The translations under genes were made by a program, and so were the position numbers. 64,000 nucleotides of DNA, taken from Vibrio mediterranei (GTDB lineage Bacteria; Pseudomonadota; Gammaproteobacteria; Enterobacterales; Vibrionaceae). Under the pieces are notes generated by a model, which saw only the letters and a list, made by a program, of their open reading frames with translations, did not search any database and was not told the origin of the DNA. Position 1 is the stretch's first letter; each line of letters opens with the position of its first letter. The stretch covers positions 1,178,001-1,242,000 of the forward strand of contig NZ_FLLQ01000001.1 of assembly GCF_900088415.1 (NCBI RefSeq), written 5' to 3'. Below, one piece after another: positions 44,759 to 53,381 of this stretch.

Positions 44759-45316
44759 TTAGATTTTGCCAACTAGGTCTAGAGATGGCGCTAGTGTTTC
44801 TTCACCTTCTTTCCATTTCGCTGGGCAAACTTCACCTGGGTTAGCCGCTACGTATTGTGCTGCTTTCACTTTACGCATTAGGTCTTCTGCGTCACGGCCG
44901 ATGCCTTCTGCAGTGATTTCCATTGCTTGGATGACGCCTTCTGGATCAACTAGGAACGTCGCGCGGTCTGCTAGACCTTGACCTTCACGCATCACACCGA
45001 AGTTGTTAGTGATAGTGCCTGTTTGGTCACCAACCATGTAGTAGTTGATTTTGCCGATAGTGTCTGAGCTGTCGTGCCACGCTTTGTGAGTGAAGTGCGT
45101 GTCTGTGGATACTGAGTAAACTTCAACACCGCGCTCTTGAAGCTCTGCGTAATGGTCAGCTAAATCACCAAGCTCAGTTGGGCATACGAATGTAAAATCT
45201 GCTGGGTAGAAGAAAAATACTGCCCACTTACCTTTTACATCTTGCTCTGTAATTTCTACGAATTCGCCCTGTTTGAATGCAGTTGCTGAAAATGGCTTGA
45301 TAGTTGTGTTGATCAT
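44759..45316 (-). CDS. ahpC: Alkyl hydroperoxide reductase subunit C (peroxiredoxin), copy 1
   Basis: 185 residues from ATG 45316. Typical 2-Cys peroxiredoxin: peroxidatic Cys45 in [13 protein letters not shown], resolving Cys164 in [11 protein letters not shown]. Reduces H2O2 and organic peroxides with electrons from AhpF. An OxyR-like box lies about 95-130 bp upstream. The protein is identical to that of the gene at 49135-49692; the DNA differs at roughly 40 silent positions by eye. Confidence 0.97.
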   Translation of the reverse strand: MINTTIKPFSATAFKQGEFVEITEQDVKGKWAVFFFYPADFTFVCPTELGDLADHYAELQERGVEVYSVSTDTHFTHKAWHDSSDTIGKINYYMVGDQTGTITNNFGVMREGQGLADRATFLVDPEGVIQAMEITAEGIGRDAEDLMRKVKAAQYVAANPGEVCPAKWKEGEETLAPSLDLVGKI

Positions 45317-45408
45317 AGTGATTACTCTCTCAAAGTGTTCGTATTGTTTGTTTTGGCACTGTCCTGCGCCGATGTATATATATTGCAATGAGAGCGTGTT
45401 TTTGAAAA

Positions 45409-45445
45409 TTCGTCCTTTCCTATCTATTTGATAGGGGTTTCCTAT
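45409..45445 (-). promoter_or_regulatory. OxyR-type box upstream of ahpC copy 1
   Basis: On the plus strand, CTAT (45420-45423), 7 nt, ATAG (45431-45434), 7 nt, CTAT (45442-45445), with a poorer fourth element at 45409-45412. This matches the known OxyR pattern ATAG-N7-CTAT-N7-ATAG-N7-CTAT on either strand. A TATATA-rich -10 candidate lies between it and the gene. Confidence 0.75.
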
Positions 45446-45590
45446 CAAAACACTTTCTTGATTAAAAAGTAGGTAGAGACGAAGAGGGGCAAAAACAATT
45501 AAAACAACACACCGTTAAGCGATACAATACTCTCGCTGCACGGCCGTAGCATGAAATACTCACTCACAGAAAGGTCCAAAGTAACTGCCT

Positions 45591-46085
45591 ATGTCTAAAG
45601 ATTATGATTTCACTACAGAATACACGCTCGACAAGACCTTTTTTGCGGAATGCTTTGATCAAACTAGCCACCCCGCTACATTTCCAAAAGCTTATTATAA
45701 AGGGATGCTTTTTCTAATTTTTGGTGTAGTACTCGTAAAATTTGAGCTGCTTCCAAGTGGTTACGTGGGTTGGTTCTTTATTGTCTTGAGTATTATTGAA
45801 GCTTTAAGTGTTTATTTTAAAAGAACTTGGTGGTTGTGGAGGCAAACACTCAGTACGAGTTCTGGCGGTAAAGTGCAACTTAAAATTAACTCTGACGGTA
45901 TGAGTTATAAAAGCGGCAAGAACACCCGAAACATCACTTGGAATGATATTGATCAGCTTGAACAAAGCGATTTGGGTTTTATCCTTCATATAGGCAAACA
46001 ACGCCAATACGTCAGTAAATCTTGCTTAAATGATGAAGTGATTGACTTTATGATCGAGCAACACTCAGAATCAAAAATGAACTAG
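45591..46085 (+). CDS. YcxB-like membrane protein
   Basis: 164 residues. Two hydrophobic segments (about 38-75: GMLFLIFGVVLVKFELLPSG and WFFIVLSIIEALSVYF) followed by a cytoplasmic domain with GGKVQLKINSDGMSYKSG, NITWNDIDQLEQSD and HIGKQRQYVSKSCL, the pattern of YcxB-like C-terminal (PH-like) domains. Function unknown. Divergent from ahpC1. Confidence 0.7.
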   Translation: MSKDYDFTTEYTLDKTFFAECFDQTSHPATFPKAYYKGMLFLIFGVVLVKFELLPSGYVGWFFIVLSIIEALSVYFKRTWWLWRQTLSTSSGGKVQLKINSDGMSYKSGKNTRNITWNDIDQLEQSDLGFILHIGKQRQYVSKSCLNDEVIDFMIEQHSESKMN

Positions 46086-46301
46086 CATCGATGTACATAG
46101 GATAGGTGCGATGAAATGGAAATGAACAGGGGCGTCATTTCCAATCAGTTAAGAGTGTTAGGACAGGCAGTCATTTAGTTAAAGTGGCCGCATCGTATCA
46201 CTGATAGTTTGGATGACGGCAACTTTAGAGCAATAGAACTAAGGCACTATGCAGGCTCAACAAAGCTGTAATCTCAACAAAGCTGCCTAAGTTTAGTTAT
46301 C

Positions 46302-47504
46302 TTACATGTACCTAAGGAAAAAGTTAGTAATCGCCAACTCAGCTTCTGCTCCATCCGGGCAATGACCTGAGTTACCGAAGTACGCCACTTCACCTCTTGT
46401 TGAAAGCCCTGCTGTATACCTCATTTCTTCCGGCGGGTTCACCATGTCATCTTTGGTATTAATCGCCAATACAGGAATATCGGTTTCATTAGATTTAAAG
46501 CCTTTAGTCATTAGTGCTAATGGAATCGTCCATTGTCCGTAAGAATTAAGATCGCTGACATCTTTGACACCAATTCGATAACCGTAAGACATCGATGACA
46601 TGAGCGGGGCGTGATGAAATACCTGCGTATCTGTCAGTACATCAGTCACTACTGCACAGCGAGCAACACCCGCTTTGAGTTGTGGAGTGTTGAGAATGAA
46701 TGTCATCAATGGAACGCCACCACCCGATGAACTCAGCGCTCCGACATTGTTGCTATCCAGCCTTGAATCAGATTTAACGTACGCTAATGCCGCTTGGTGG
46801 GCCTGATCTTCTTTACCCAGCTCAATAATGATGTTGTTGTTCAAGCCGCCACCAGGAATATCAAAAGTCAGCACAGCAAAGCCTTGCCTCAAAAGGGTAT
46901 CAATTGCATCACGGTGTTCAGTCAGAATTTTATCGACCCCTCCTGTGTAAAGGATAACGCCGGGCTTCTCGGCACCTTTGGGGATATGTAATAAACCCGT
47001 GATCGAACCTTTAGTCGTGAGCGGCATCTCCACGCGCTCTACATCAATAGTAGGGCTCAATGCTTCTGCTTTAAGATACATATCAACCGATCGCTCTATG
47101 GCTTCGTGTTCGTGCTCTGTCATGTGGTTTGGGTATGAAGCAATTAAGTACATCATGGATGCCTTACGATACGACTCATAATCACTTGCTGAGTTTGCAT
47201 AATCATCAGCAGCTTGAGCGAATTCATATGTCCAGTGACCCGCTTCGTTTGTGTTGATGAAATCGCGCAGCGGTTCACCCGAATCAATCTTAACTAACGT
47301 ATCTCGTATGTCTTGCTCGGATACAACGTGAGTCCAATTTTCCATTCTTAGCTCTCGAAACCATTGTGATTGGTCTACTTCAAGAGCTTGTTCTCCTCGG
47401 AATTTCTTATGTGCGTCAATGTTGTTTGAAGTAGTTGCAAAAGCCAGTGTCGACAATGTCATTAGGCCTAGTAATACGCTTAGGGAGAGATGTTTCTTTT
47501 TCAT
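46302..47504 (-). CDS. Secreted alpha/beta hydrolase of the FrsA/esterase type
   Basis: 400 residues with a signal peptide (KKKHLSLSVLLGLMTLSTLA, cleavage near AFA). Alpha/beta hydrolase core with PGVILYTGGVDKILTEHRD, FAVLTFDIPGGGLNNN, the nucleophile elbow GALSSSGGGVPLM, PVLAINTKDDMVNPPEEM (acid) and FGNSGHCPDGAEAELAI (His). It resembles FrsA/UPF0255 proteins but is exported. Substrate unknown. Stands alone; 216 bp and 376 bp gaps on its sides. Confidence 0.8.
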   Translation of the reverse strand: MKKKHLSLSVLLGLMTLSTLAFATTSNNIDAHKKFRGEQALEVDQSQWFRELRMENWTHVVSEQDIRDTLVKIDSGEPLRDFINTNEAGHWTYEFAQAADDYANSASDYESYRKASMMYLIASYPNHMTEHEHEAIERSVDMYLKAEALSPTIDVERVEMPLTTKGSITGLLHIPKGAEKPGVILYTGGVDKILTEHRDAIDTLLRQGFAVLTFDIPGGGLNNNIIIELGKEDQAHQAALAYVKSDSRLDSNNVGALSSSGGGVPLMTFILNTPQLKAGVARCAVVTDVLTDTQVFHHAPLMSSMSYGYRIGVKDVSDLNSYGQWTIPLALMTKGFKSNETDIPVLAINTKDDMVNPPEEMRYTAGLSTRGEVAYFGNSGHCPDGAEAELAITNFFLRYM

Positions 47505-47880
47505 ACCATACTCTTTTCATGTCAGTGGATTAATTCAATACATGTAGAGTATTCCTATGAATGTCGAAAAAACGTCGATATATGACTCTCACTTCAAACA
47601 GTATGTGGAAAGTACCGTAGACACACTGAATTTACATCACCGCTTGTATTAGTCGATGACAAGCAACTTCAAATACTTGCCAGCATGGTAAACGCAGAGT
47701 GAGGTGATCATTTACGGTGTCTCTGAGAGCACTAACTCTTAAAGGGTACCCTCTCAGCGTTCTTGTTTGATATTGAAGCATGGCAGTTTCGACGATCACA
47801 TTTCGACACCCAACGAAGTATCCATAAATTTGGTCGTTACAATAAACGCACCAATCCAATCAGATTAACGAGAATAAACC
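47505..47880. other. Intergenic region without recognised gene
   Basis: 376 bp between the divergent hydrolase and ABM-protein genes. Contains only short ORFs lacking ribosome sites. A weak inverted repeat (ctgagag near 47726 and ctctcag near 47750) is visible. Presumed promoters for both neighbours. Confidence 0.5.
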
Positions 47881-48225
47881 ATGATTGCTGTGATCTTCGA
47901 AGTTCAAATTGCCAAAGGCCAGTCTGACGAATACTTAGATATTGCTAATAATCTAAAACCATTACTATCTGAAATAAAAGGGTTTATTTCAGTTGAACGC
48001 TTTCAAAGCCTAACCAATGAAGGAAAAGTCCTTTCTTTGTCATTTTGGAAAGATGAAGAGTCTATTCAAGAGTGGCGCGCTTTAGAAGCCCACCGATTTG
48101 CGCAATCCGAAGGACGTAACACCATATTTGAAAACTATCGACTAAGAGTGGCAGGTGTCGTCAGAGACTATGGTATGAATCAACGCGCCGAAGCGCCTGA
48201 AGATAGCGTTCACACTCATGGATAA
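47881..48225 (+). CDS. Antibiotic-biosynthesis-monooxygenase-fold (ABM) protein
   Basis: 114 residues, dimeric alpha+beta barrel family: MIAVIFEVQIAKGQSDEYLD, IKGFISVERFQSLTNEGKV, LSFWKDEESIQEWR and HRFAQSEGR. ABM proteins include quinol monooxygenases and haem-degrading enzymes; the activity here is not determined. Followed after 87 bp by an ArsR-type regulator and then convergent ahpC2, so a link to redox stress is plausible. Confidence 0.82.
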   Translation: MIAVIFEVQIAKGQSDEYLDIANNLKPLLSEIKGFISVERFQSLTNEGKVLSLSFWKDEESIQEWRALEAHRFAQSEGRNTIFENYRLRVAGVVRDYGMNQRAEAPEDSVHTHG

Positions 48226-48312
48226 CGTACTAATTGGTCTTAAACATTTGATAGTCATCCGTAGTCGCTATACAGTGACCGTCTAGGTCAGAACAGCGTA
48301 GGTAACCCATAC

Positions 48313-49020
48313 GTGAGTAAACAAGATCCGTTTTTTAGTGAACCTAAAGTCCACAGCCAAGAGGCCAATATGGCAGCATTAGCTGCTGCCATGTCTGATG
48401 TTTCAAGGATGAAGATACTATGTGCTCTTATGGACGGGCGAGCCTGGACTGCGACAGAGTTAAGTGCCGTCGCTGACATTTCTCCATCTACAGCCAGCTC
48501 ACATCTAGCTCGTCTAATGAAAGCCAATGTTGTCACTTGTTTATCCCAAGGTCGACACCGGTACTTTCGCCTTTATAGCAGTGACATTGCTTCATTACTG
48601 GAAAGTATGATGAATATTACTTTTCAACCCAACAACCCTGCGCGTTCGAAAATCCCAAAAGAGCTCTTGAAAGCAAGAACTTGTTATGACCATTTAGCCG
48701 GAGACGTAGCAGTAAGACTCTACAACTGCCTAATATCAAACCATTGGCTCGAAAGTGATGGAAGCGACCTAACCCTACAAGGTAAAGAGAAGTTTCTGAA
48801 ACTTGGTATTACCGTCGATGCCAAAACTAAGCGGAAAAAATGTTGTCCATGTTTAGACTGGAGTGAGAGGACATTTCATCTAGGCGGCTACTTAGGCGCC
48901 TCTATCCTTGAATTTTTAGAAAACAATGGCTGGATTGAAAGAGTTCCCGGATACAGAGAGGTGATAATTACACCTAAAGGCCGCCAGGAACTTAAACGGC
49001 ATTTTTCCATCAGCATATGA
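48313..49020 (+). CDS. ArsR-type winged-helix regulator with Cys-rich segment
   Basis: 235 residues from GTG 48313. N-terminal ArsR fold: MAALAAAMSDVSRMKILCAL, LSAVADISPSTASSHLARLM, VTCLSQGRHRYFRLYSSDIA. A C-terminal domain of about 110 residues contains TCYDHLAGDVAVRLYNCL, RKKCCPCLDWSERTFHLGGY and ENNGWIERVPGYREVIIT, a second winged helix-like part. The Cys cluster CCPC could bind metal or sense oxidants or organic peroxides. Probably co-transcribed with the ABM gene. Confidence 0.83.
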   Translation: MSKQDPFFSEPKVHSQEANMAALAAAMSDVSRMKILCALMDGRAWTATELSAVADISPSTASSHLARLMKANVVTCLSQGRHRYFRLYSSDIASLLESMMNITFQPNNPARSKIPKELLKARTCYDHLAGDVAVRLYNCLISNHWLESDGSDLTLQGKEKFLKLGITVDAKTKRKKCCPCLDWSERTFHLGGYLGASILEFLENNGWIERVPGYREVIITPKGRQELKRHFSISI

Positions 49021-49057
49021 CTCTGCGCTGGTATTCATCATAAAAGCTAAATAAAAA

Positions 49058-49091
49058 CATGCCCCAATTCGCTATGCGATATTGGGGCATG
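49058..49091 (-). terminator. Rho-independent terminator downstream of ahpC copy 2
   Basis: catgccccaat (49058-49068) and attggggcatg (49081-49091), perfect 11-bp arms, followed on the minus strand by TTTTTATTT. May also serve the convergent ArsR gene. Confidence 0.85.
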
Positions 49092-49134
49092 CAACACGGA
49101 CCCGATATTCCGTTTAAGCTAAGGCTTGTATGAC

Positions 49135-49692
49135 TTAGATTTTGCCAACTAGGTCTAGAGATGGTGCTAGAGTCTCTTCACCTTCTTTCCATTTCGCTGG
49201 GCAAACTTCACCTGGGTTAGCCGCTACGTATTGCGCTGCTTTCACTTTACGCATTAGGTCTTCTGCGTCGCGACCAATACCTTCTGCAGTGATTTCCATT
49301 GCTTGGATAACACCTTCTGGGTCAACTAGGAAAGTCGCGCGGTCTGCTAGACCTTGACCTTCACGCATTACACCGAAGTTATTAGTGATAGTACCCGTTT
49401 GATCGCCAACCATGTAGTAGTTGATTTTACCGATAGTATCTGAGCTGTCGTGCCATGCTTTGTGAGTGAAGTGAGTGTCTGTTGATACTGAGTAAACTTC
49501 TACACCGCGCTCTTGAAGCTCTGCGTAGTGGTCTGCAAGATCACCAAGCTCTGTTGGGCAAACGAAAGTAAAGTCTGCTGGGTAGAAGAAGAATACAGCC
49601 CACTTACCTTTCACGTCTTGCTCTGTGATTTCTACGAATTCGCCCTGTTTGAATGCAGTTGCTGAAAATGGCTTAATAGTCGTGTTGATCAT
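49135..49692 (-). CDS. ahpC: Alkyl hydroperoxide reductase subunit C (peroxiredoxin), copy 2
   Basis: 185 residues, identical in every residue to the copy at 44759-45316, with the same catalytic Cys45 and Cys164. No ahpF follows; a terminator closes a monocistronic unit. An OxyR-like box with the same spacing lies upstream. The coding DNA differs from copy 1 at roughly 40 places, all synonymous as far as I can see, so the duplication is not recent at DNA level while the protein is frozen or repeatedly homogenised. Confidence 0.97.
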   Translation of the reverse strand: MINTTIKPFSATAFKQGEFVEITEQDVKGKWAVFFFYPADFTFVCPTELGDLADHYAELQERGVEVYSVSTDTHFTHKAWHDSSDTIGKINYYMVGDQTGTITNNFGVMREGQGLADRATFLVDPEGVIQAMEITAEGIGRDAEDLMRKVKAAQYVAANPGEVCPAKWKEGEETLAPSLDLVGKI

Positions 49693-49783
49693 AATTTTAC
49701 TCTCTCAATATGGTCTTGTAATTCGGATTGGCGCTGTCCTGCGCTGATGGGTTTATATTGCAATGCGAGAGCATATTTGAGAA

Positions 49784-49820
49784 TTCGTCCTTTCCTATCT
49801 ATTCAATTGGTAAAATCTAT
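49784..49820 (-). promoter_or_regulatory. OxyR-type box upstream of ahpC copy 2
   Basis: CTAT (49795-49798), 7 nt, ATTG (49806-49809, expected ATAG), 7 nt, CTAT (49817-49820). Same arrangement and distance to the gene as at copy 1, with one degraded element. A TATAAA-type -10 candidate follows. Confidence 0.65.
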
Positions 49821-49943
49821 CAAACGAGCTTGGTGGTAAAACTTCGCTTAAAGCGGTGTGTTTAATAAGGAATTAACTGCTAGAATCCCCGAGCGGCTGC
49901 ACACTTCATCAGTCAATTAATCAATCTAATCAGAGAGAACTCT

Positions 49944-50375
49944 ATGATTGTCGAAAATGTGCTTCCCAAAGATTACGCTGAACTGCTTGATGTTTGGGAA
50001 AACTCTGTCCGAGCGACTCATGACTTTATAACAGAACAAGATATTGAGTTTTTTAAACCCATCATTATCGAGCAAGCTTTCCCTGCGGTAACATTGAAAT
50101 GTGTTAAGAATACCAAAGGAGCAATTGTTGGTTTTGTTGGTGTTCATGAGAATAAGATCGAAATGTTGTTTGTCCTAGACCAACAGCGTGGACAAGGTAC
50201 TGGCACAGTACTCTTGCGATACGCAATAGAGAAACTAGGAGCAAATAAAGTAGACGTTAATGAACAAAACCCTAGTGCTGTTGGCTTTTACCAACACCTG
50301 GGCTTTAAGATCAGCTCTCGATCACCTCTTGATGAGATGGGAAAACCTTTCCCAATTCTGCATATGACGTTGTAA
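49944..50375 (+). CDS. GNAT-family N-acetyltransferase
   Basis: 143 residues. GNAT fold: ENVLPKDYAELLDVWENSVR, VGFVGVHENKIEMLFVLD, acetyl-CoA motif A QQRGQGTGTVLLRYAI, and NEQNPSAVGFYQHLGFKI. Small-molecule or protein acetyltransferase of YafP-like type; substrate unknown. A perfect hairpin follows. Confidence 0.88.
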   Translation: MIVENVLPKDYAELLDVWENSVRATHDFITEQDIEFFKPIIIEQAFPAVTLKCVKNTKGAIVGFVGVHENKIEMLFVLDQQRGQGTGTVLLRYAIEKLGANKVDVNEQNPSAVGFYQHLGFKISSRSPLDEMGKPFPILHMTL

Positions 50376-50423
50376 TCATCTCGGTACGTAAAACCTTGTC
50401 CGTGATTGACAAAATGCCAGAAG

Positions 50424-50454
50424 AAATGCCCAAAGCTAATAACTTTGGGCATTT
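50424..50454. terminator. Bidirectional hairpin between GNAT gene and histidine kinase gene
   Basis: aaatgcccaaag (50424-50435) and ctttgggcattt (50443-50454), perfect 12-bp stem with a 7-nt loop between convergent genes. The A/T ends of the stem supply a short U-run on each strand. Confidence 0.75.
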
Positions 50455-50517
50455 CCGTATTGGTTCTTATGATCTCGCTCCCCCAGGGTTGCGTTCATAT
50501 TACTTGGTCAGGGAAAA

Positions 50518-51900
50518 TCACAACAAAATCGTGAACGTACTACCTACACCACATTCAGATTTCACCATCAACTGTCCTTCAAGATTCTCCACCATAGCAA
50601 GTGCCAACGATAAGCCAAGACCATAACCTTCGATATTGCTTCGGCTACTATCCACTCGATAAAGTCGCTCAAAAATAAGATCTTGGTATTTGGGATCAAT
50701 ACCAATACCGGTGTCTTGAATACTTATCTTAGCCTTGATGTTCGAGCTTTGTTCAGCCTTAATCGTCACACAGCCACCGGGTTCGGTATACTTGATCGCA
50801 TTATCAACAAGGTTAACCAGTACTTGAGTCAGTTTATCCGGATCGGACTGGATAATAAGCTCATCGGCAACGTCACTGACTAACTGAATCTGTTTATCTT
50901 CCGCTACATCGTCGTACCAGCTTACTACCTTGGAAATCACGTCAGACACCTGAGTATCCACATTTTGTGGCTGGCGCTTTCCGGTCACTTCATCGTTTAG
51001 TTTCATTAATGCGGTCAACATATTGCTGGCCTGCATGGCATGCTCTGCACAATCGGCCAAAGCATCACGCATTGCTTGCGGATCAGCGTTATTCAGCAAC
51101 GCACTTTGAGACGCGAGAGTAATTCGCGATAGCGGCGTACGTATATCATGTGCGATAGCGTCTACCGTCGTGTTTAACGTGGTGGTGACATGCTGTAATT
51201 TGGCCACGGCAGAGTGAACACTAGAGCTAATAACCGTAAGTCCTTGGCCACTCTCTGGCTCTGGTTCAGCGAACTCTAACTGCCCTTTTTTGAGCTTGTC
51301 TAACAGGTCTCCAAACGTCACTAACGGCGACATGGCACTTTGAATGATTTTACGAGTGAAAACAGTCGTCACTATCACCAATGCAATCAGTGCATAGAAT
51401 GTCATTAACCATTGATTGTATGCGATATAGTCTCTGGCACGATTATCCAGAACCAACCAAAACTGCTGTTGCTCCCCTTTGATGCTTAAGGTCATATACG
51501 GATTGACAATAAAGGTGTCAAACCAAGAACGACTCTCATCAATCTGATAGTCAGCAAAGGGCAGATTAAGCACAACATTTTTATCACCCGCGACAAACGT
51601 TGGTCGAGACGAATTGTCTTGCGCCCAATAGGCAGCGATGTTGTTGTCGACCAGTCGGTGAGGGTTGGCTTCTAAAACATGAATTAAACGGTCACTCGAA
51701 TCGTAGGTCAAAATACGCTGATACTCGGTCGACATGGACGTTAGAATCTTCTTTTCTGTTTGAAACAGATCGTAGAAAAATATCGCGCCTACAATTAGCT
51801 CCACCAGTAATAAACACAGTAGTAAGGTCGCCATAAAGCGCACTAAAAGATGTCGCTGCGTACCAGCAAGAGCTTGTTCAATACTATGACTTGAGGACAT
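50518..51900 (-). CDS. hprS: Sensor histidine kinase, HprS/CusS-like
   Basis: 460 residues from ATG 51900 (GAGGTG eight bases ahead), overlapping the regulator gene by 17 bp. Membrane segment at about 28-50, a periplasmic domain to about 170, a second segment (QWLMTFYALIALVIVTTVFT), HAMP linker, phospho-acceptor IAHDIRTPLSRI, N-box LVDNAIKYTEPGGC, G-boxes DTGIGIDPKYQDL and EGYGLGLSLALAMV. The HprS name is inferred from the paired regulator, the HprR-type palindrome and msrPQ nearby; CusS (copper) is a close alternative. Confidence 0.85.
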   Translation of the reverse strand: MSSSHSIEQALAGTQRHLLVRFMATLLLCLLLVELIVGAIFFYDLFQTEKKILTSMSTEYQRILTYDSSDRLIHVLEANPHRLVDNNIAAYWAQDNSSRPTFVAGDKNVVLNLPFADYQIDESRSWFDTFIVNPYMTLSIKGEQQQFWLVLDNRARDYIAYNQWLMTFYALIALVIVTTVFTRKIIQSAMSPLVTFGDLLDKLKKGQLEFAEPEPESGQGLTVISSSVHSAVAKLQHVTTTLNTTVDAIAHDIRTPLSRITLASQSALLNNADPQAMRDALADCAEHAMQASNMLTALMKLNDEVTGKRQPQNVDTQVSDVISKVVSWYDDVAEDKQIQLVSDVADELIIQSDPDKLTQVLVNLVDNAIKYTEPGGCVTIKAEQSSNIKAKISIQDTGIGIDPKYQDLIFERLYRVDSSRSNIEGYGLGLSLALAMVENLEGQLMVKSECGVGSTFTILL

Positions 51901-52558
51901 AACCGACACCTCTCAGTGTATGTATTAATGGTGTCGCGAAGCCTTTATCCACTTTGCTGCGCAATCGGCAAACTAACACATCCACAACGTTAGTTTGTGG
52001 GTCAAATTGATGCCCCCACACATGTTCAAGAATGGCAGTTTTCGACATGACGGTTTCTGGGTTTTCCAACAGTAACTTCATCAACATGAACTCACGTTGA
52101 TTGATGGCGATATTTTGCTGTTCCCTTTGCAAAGTATGCTTCAGTAAATCCAAATTAAGAGGGCCATAATTCAGTTCTAATGCTTGAGGCGAAGGTGGCT
52201 TGCCCCGGCGCATCAAGGTTTGACACCGAGCGAGTAGTTCAGGAAAAGCAAATGGTTTAACTAAGTAGTCATCCGCACCCGATTGCAGTCCTTGTACCCG
52301 CTCTTCTACAGAATGCTTGGCACTCAATATGATGACTGGGGTAGCATGTCCTTGTCCTCGCAGCTCCGCCAACACTTCAAAGCCGTCTTTTTTAGGTAGC
52401 ATAATGTCGAGAATAATGACATCAAAGTCTGCGGTAACGGCTTCGTGCAATCCGTCTACACCATCTGTTGAATGCGTTACCGTGATTCCTTCTTGCTGGA
52501 AGCCATTCACTAGAAATTTCGCGATATGGCTATCGTCTTCGATCAGTAGAATTTTCAT
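51884..52558 (-). CDS. hprR: OmpR-family response regulator, HprR/CusR-like
   Basis: 224 residues. Receiver domain with acidic pocket IEDD, phospho-acceptor Asp in VIILDIMLPKKDGFEVL, switch Thr/Ser ILSAKH and Lys in YLVKPF; C-terminal winged helix with REFMLMKLLLENPETVMSKT and VWGHQFDPQTNVVDVLVCRL, RGVGYVL. In E. coli HprRS (YedWV) controls msrPQ in response to HOCl. The divergent gene upstream is an HbpS-like protein and msrPQ follows it. Confidence 0.87.
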   Translation of the reverse strand: MKILLIEDDSHIAKFLVNGFQQEGITVTHSTDGVDGLHEAVTADFDVIILDIMLPKKDGFEVLAELRGQGHATPVIILSAKHSVEERVQGLQSGADDYLVKPFAFPELLARCQTLMRRGKPPSPQALELNYGPLNLDLLKHTLQREQQNIAINQREFMLMKLLLENPETVMSKTAILEHVWGHQFDPQTNVVDVLVCRLRSKVDKGFATPLIHTLRGVGYVLKS

Positions 52559-52628
52559 TAACGTCCATGTACCTCTTAACCTTGGTCTGAATATACTTTA
52601 TCAATATCCTTTCTCGAATATAACCAAG

Positions 52629-52644
52629 ATTACAACTTTGTAAT
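52629..52644. promoter_or_regulatory. HprR/CusR-type palindromic box
   Basis: ATTACAA-ct-TTGTAAT, a perfect 7-bp-armed palindrome with a 2-nt spacer, between the response regulator gene and the divergent HbpS-like gene. It matches the box I recall for E. coli HprR (ATTACAA-N2-TTGTAAT core). Position fits autoregulation plus activation of the gene at 52723. Confidence 0.7.
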
Positions 52645-52722
52645 GTTCTAGAAAGCCTGTCGCAATCCTCCGTTGGTTACTATGAACTCGTTGAATAAAA
52701 ACACGCTATTAACGGAGTAAAC

Positions 52723-53220
52723 ATGAAAACGACAACACTGACTGTATTCGCTGCAACCCTTGGTTTTCTGAGCCTTTCTAACAACGCGCTGGCCTCAGAT
52801 GCACAAACAGTATCAATCACTCAAATTTCATCAAAAGCGGCATTCGAACTGGCTCATGAAGCGGTAAATCAATGCGAAGCGGATGGCTATAAAGTCTCCG
52901 CGACTGTTGTCGACCTATCAGGGAATGTGATTGCTCAGCTTCGTTCTGATGATGCAGGGATCCACACACTGGATAGCTCACGTAAAAAAGCCTTCACAGT
53001 GGCGAGTATGAAACAACCATCAGGTAACTTAATGAAGCTGATTGCCGACAAACCTATCATGCAACCGCTACAAAATATGGACGACAATCTGCTGTTCTTA
53101 GCAGGCGGTGTACCCGTTCAAGTTAACAGCGCAATGATTGGTGCGATCGGTGTTGGAGGCGCACCAGGAGGTCACCTTGATGTCGCATGTGCCGAAAAAG
53201 CCATTAAAAAATTCTTCTAA
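52723..53220 (+). CDS. Secreted HbpS/GlcG-family protein
   Basis: 165 residues with a signal peptide (KTTTLTVFAATLGFLSLS, cleavage near ALA). HbpS/GlcG (DUF336) fold: AAFELAHEAVNQCEADGYKV, ATVVDLSGNVIAQLRSDDAG, SRKKAFTVASM, GGVPVQVNSAMIGAIGVGG. In Streptomyces HbpS is a haem-binding, redox-sensing partner of the SenS/SenR two-component system. Here it lies divergent from a two-component pair, suggesting a sensory accessory or a target gene. It ends with a strong terminator. Confidence 0.85.
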   Translation: MKTTTLTVFAATLGFLSLSNNALASDAQTVSITQISSKAAFELAHEAVNQCEADGYKVSATVVDLSGNVIAQLRSDDAGIHTLDSSRKKAFTVASMKQPSGNLMKLIADKPIMQPLQNMDDNLLFLAGGVPVQVNSAMIGAIGVGGAPGGHLDVACAEKAIKKFF

Positions 53221-53249
53221 AAATAATCAGTTATAACCACAGCCTTTAG

Positions 53250-53282
53250 AACACGCATTTTGTTATGAATGCGTGTTTTTTT
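53250..53282 (+). terminator. Rho-independent terminator after the HbpS-like gene
   Basis: aacacgcatt (53250-53259) and aatgcgtgtt (53268-53277), perfect 10-bp stem, followed by a run of T. Confidence 0.9.
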
Positions 53283-53381
53283 GATTTTTATGAAAGAGAA
53301 TCGACATTGCTACGGTCTGCTCTAATCAACGTATCACCAATTTGCTGTTTACTTAAACGTGAATCACACTCGGGGAAGATT

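Noticed and set aside
47632..47859. 75-residue minus-strand ORF in the 47505-47880 gap
   Set aside because: No ribosome site, odd composition, no recognisable domain.
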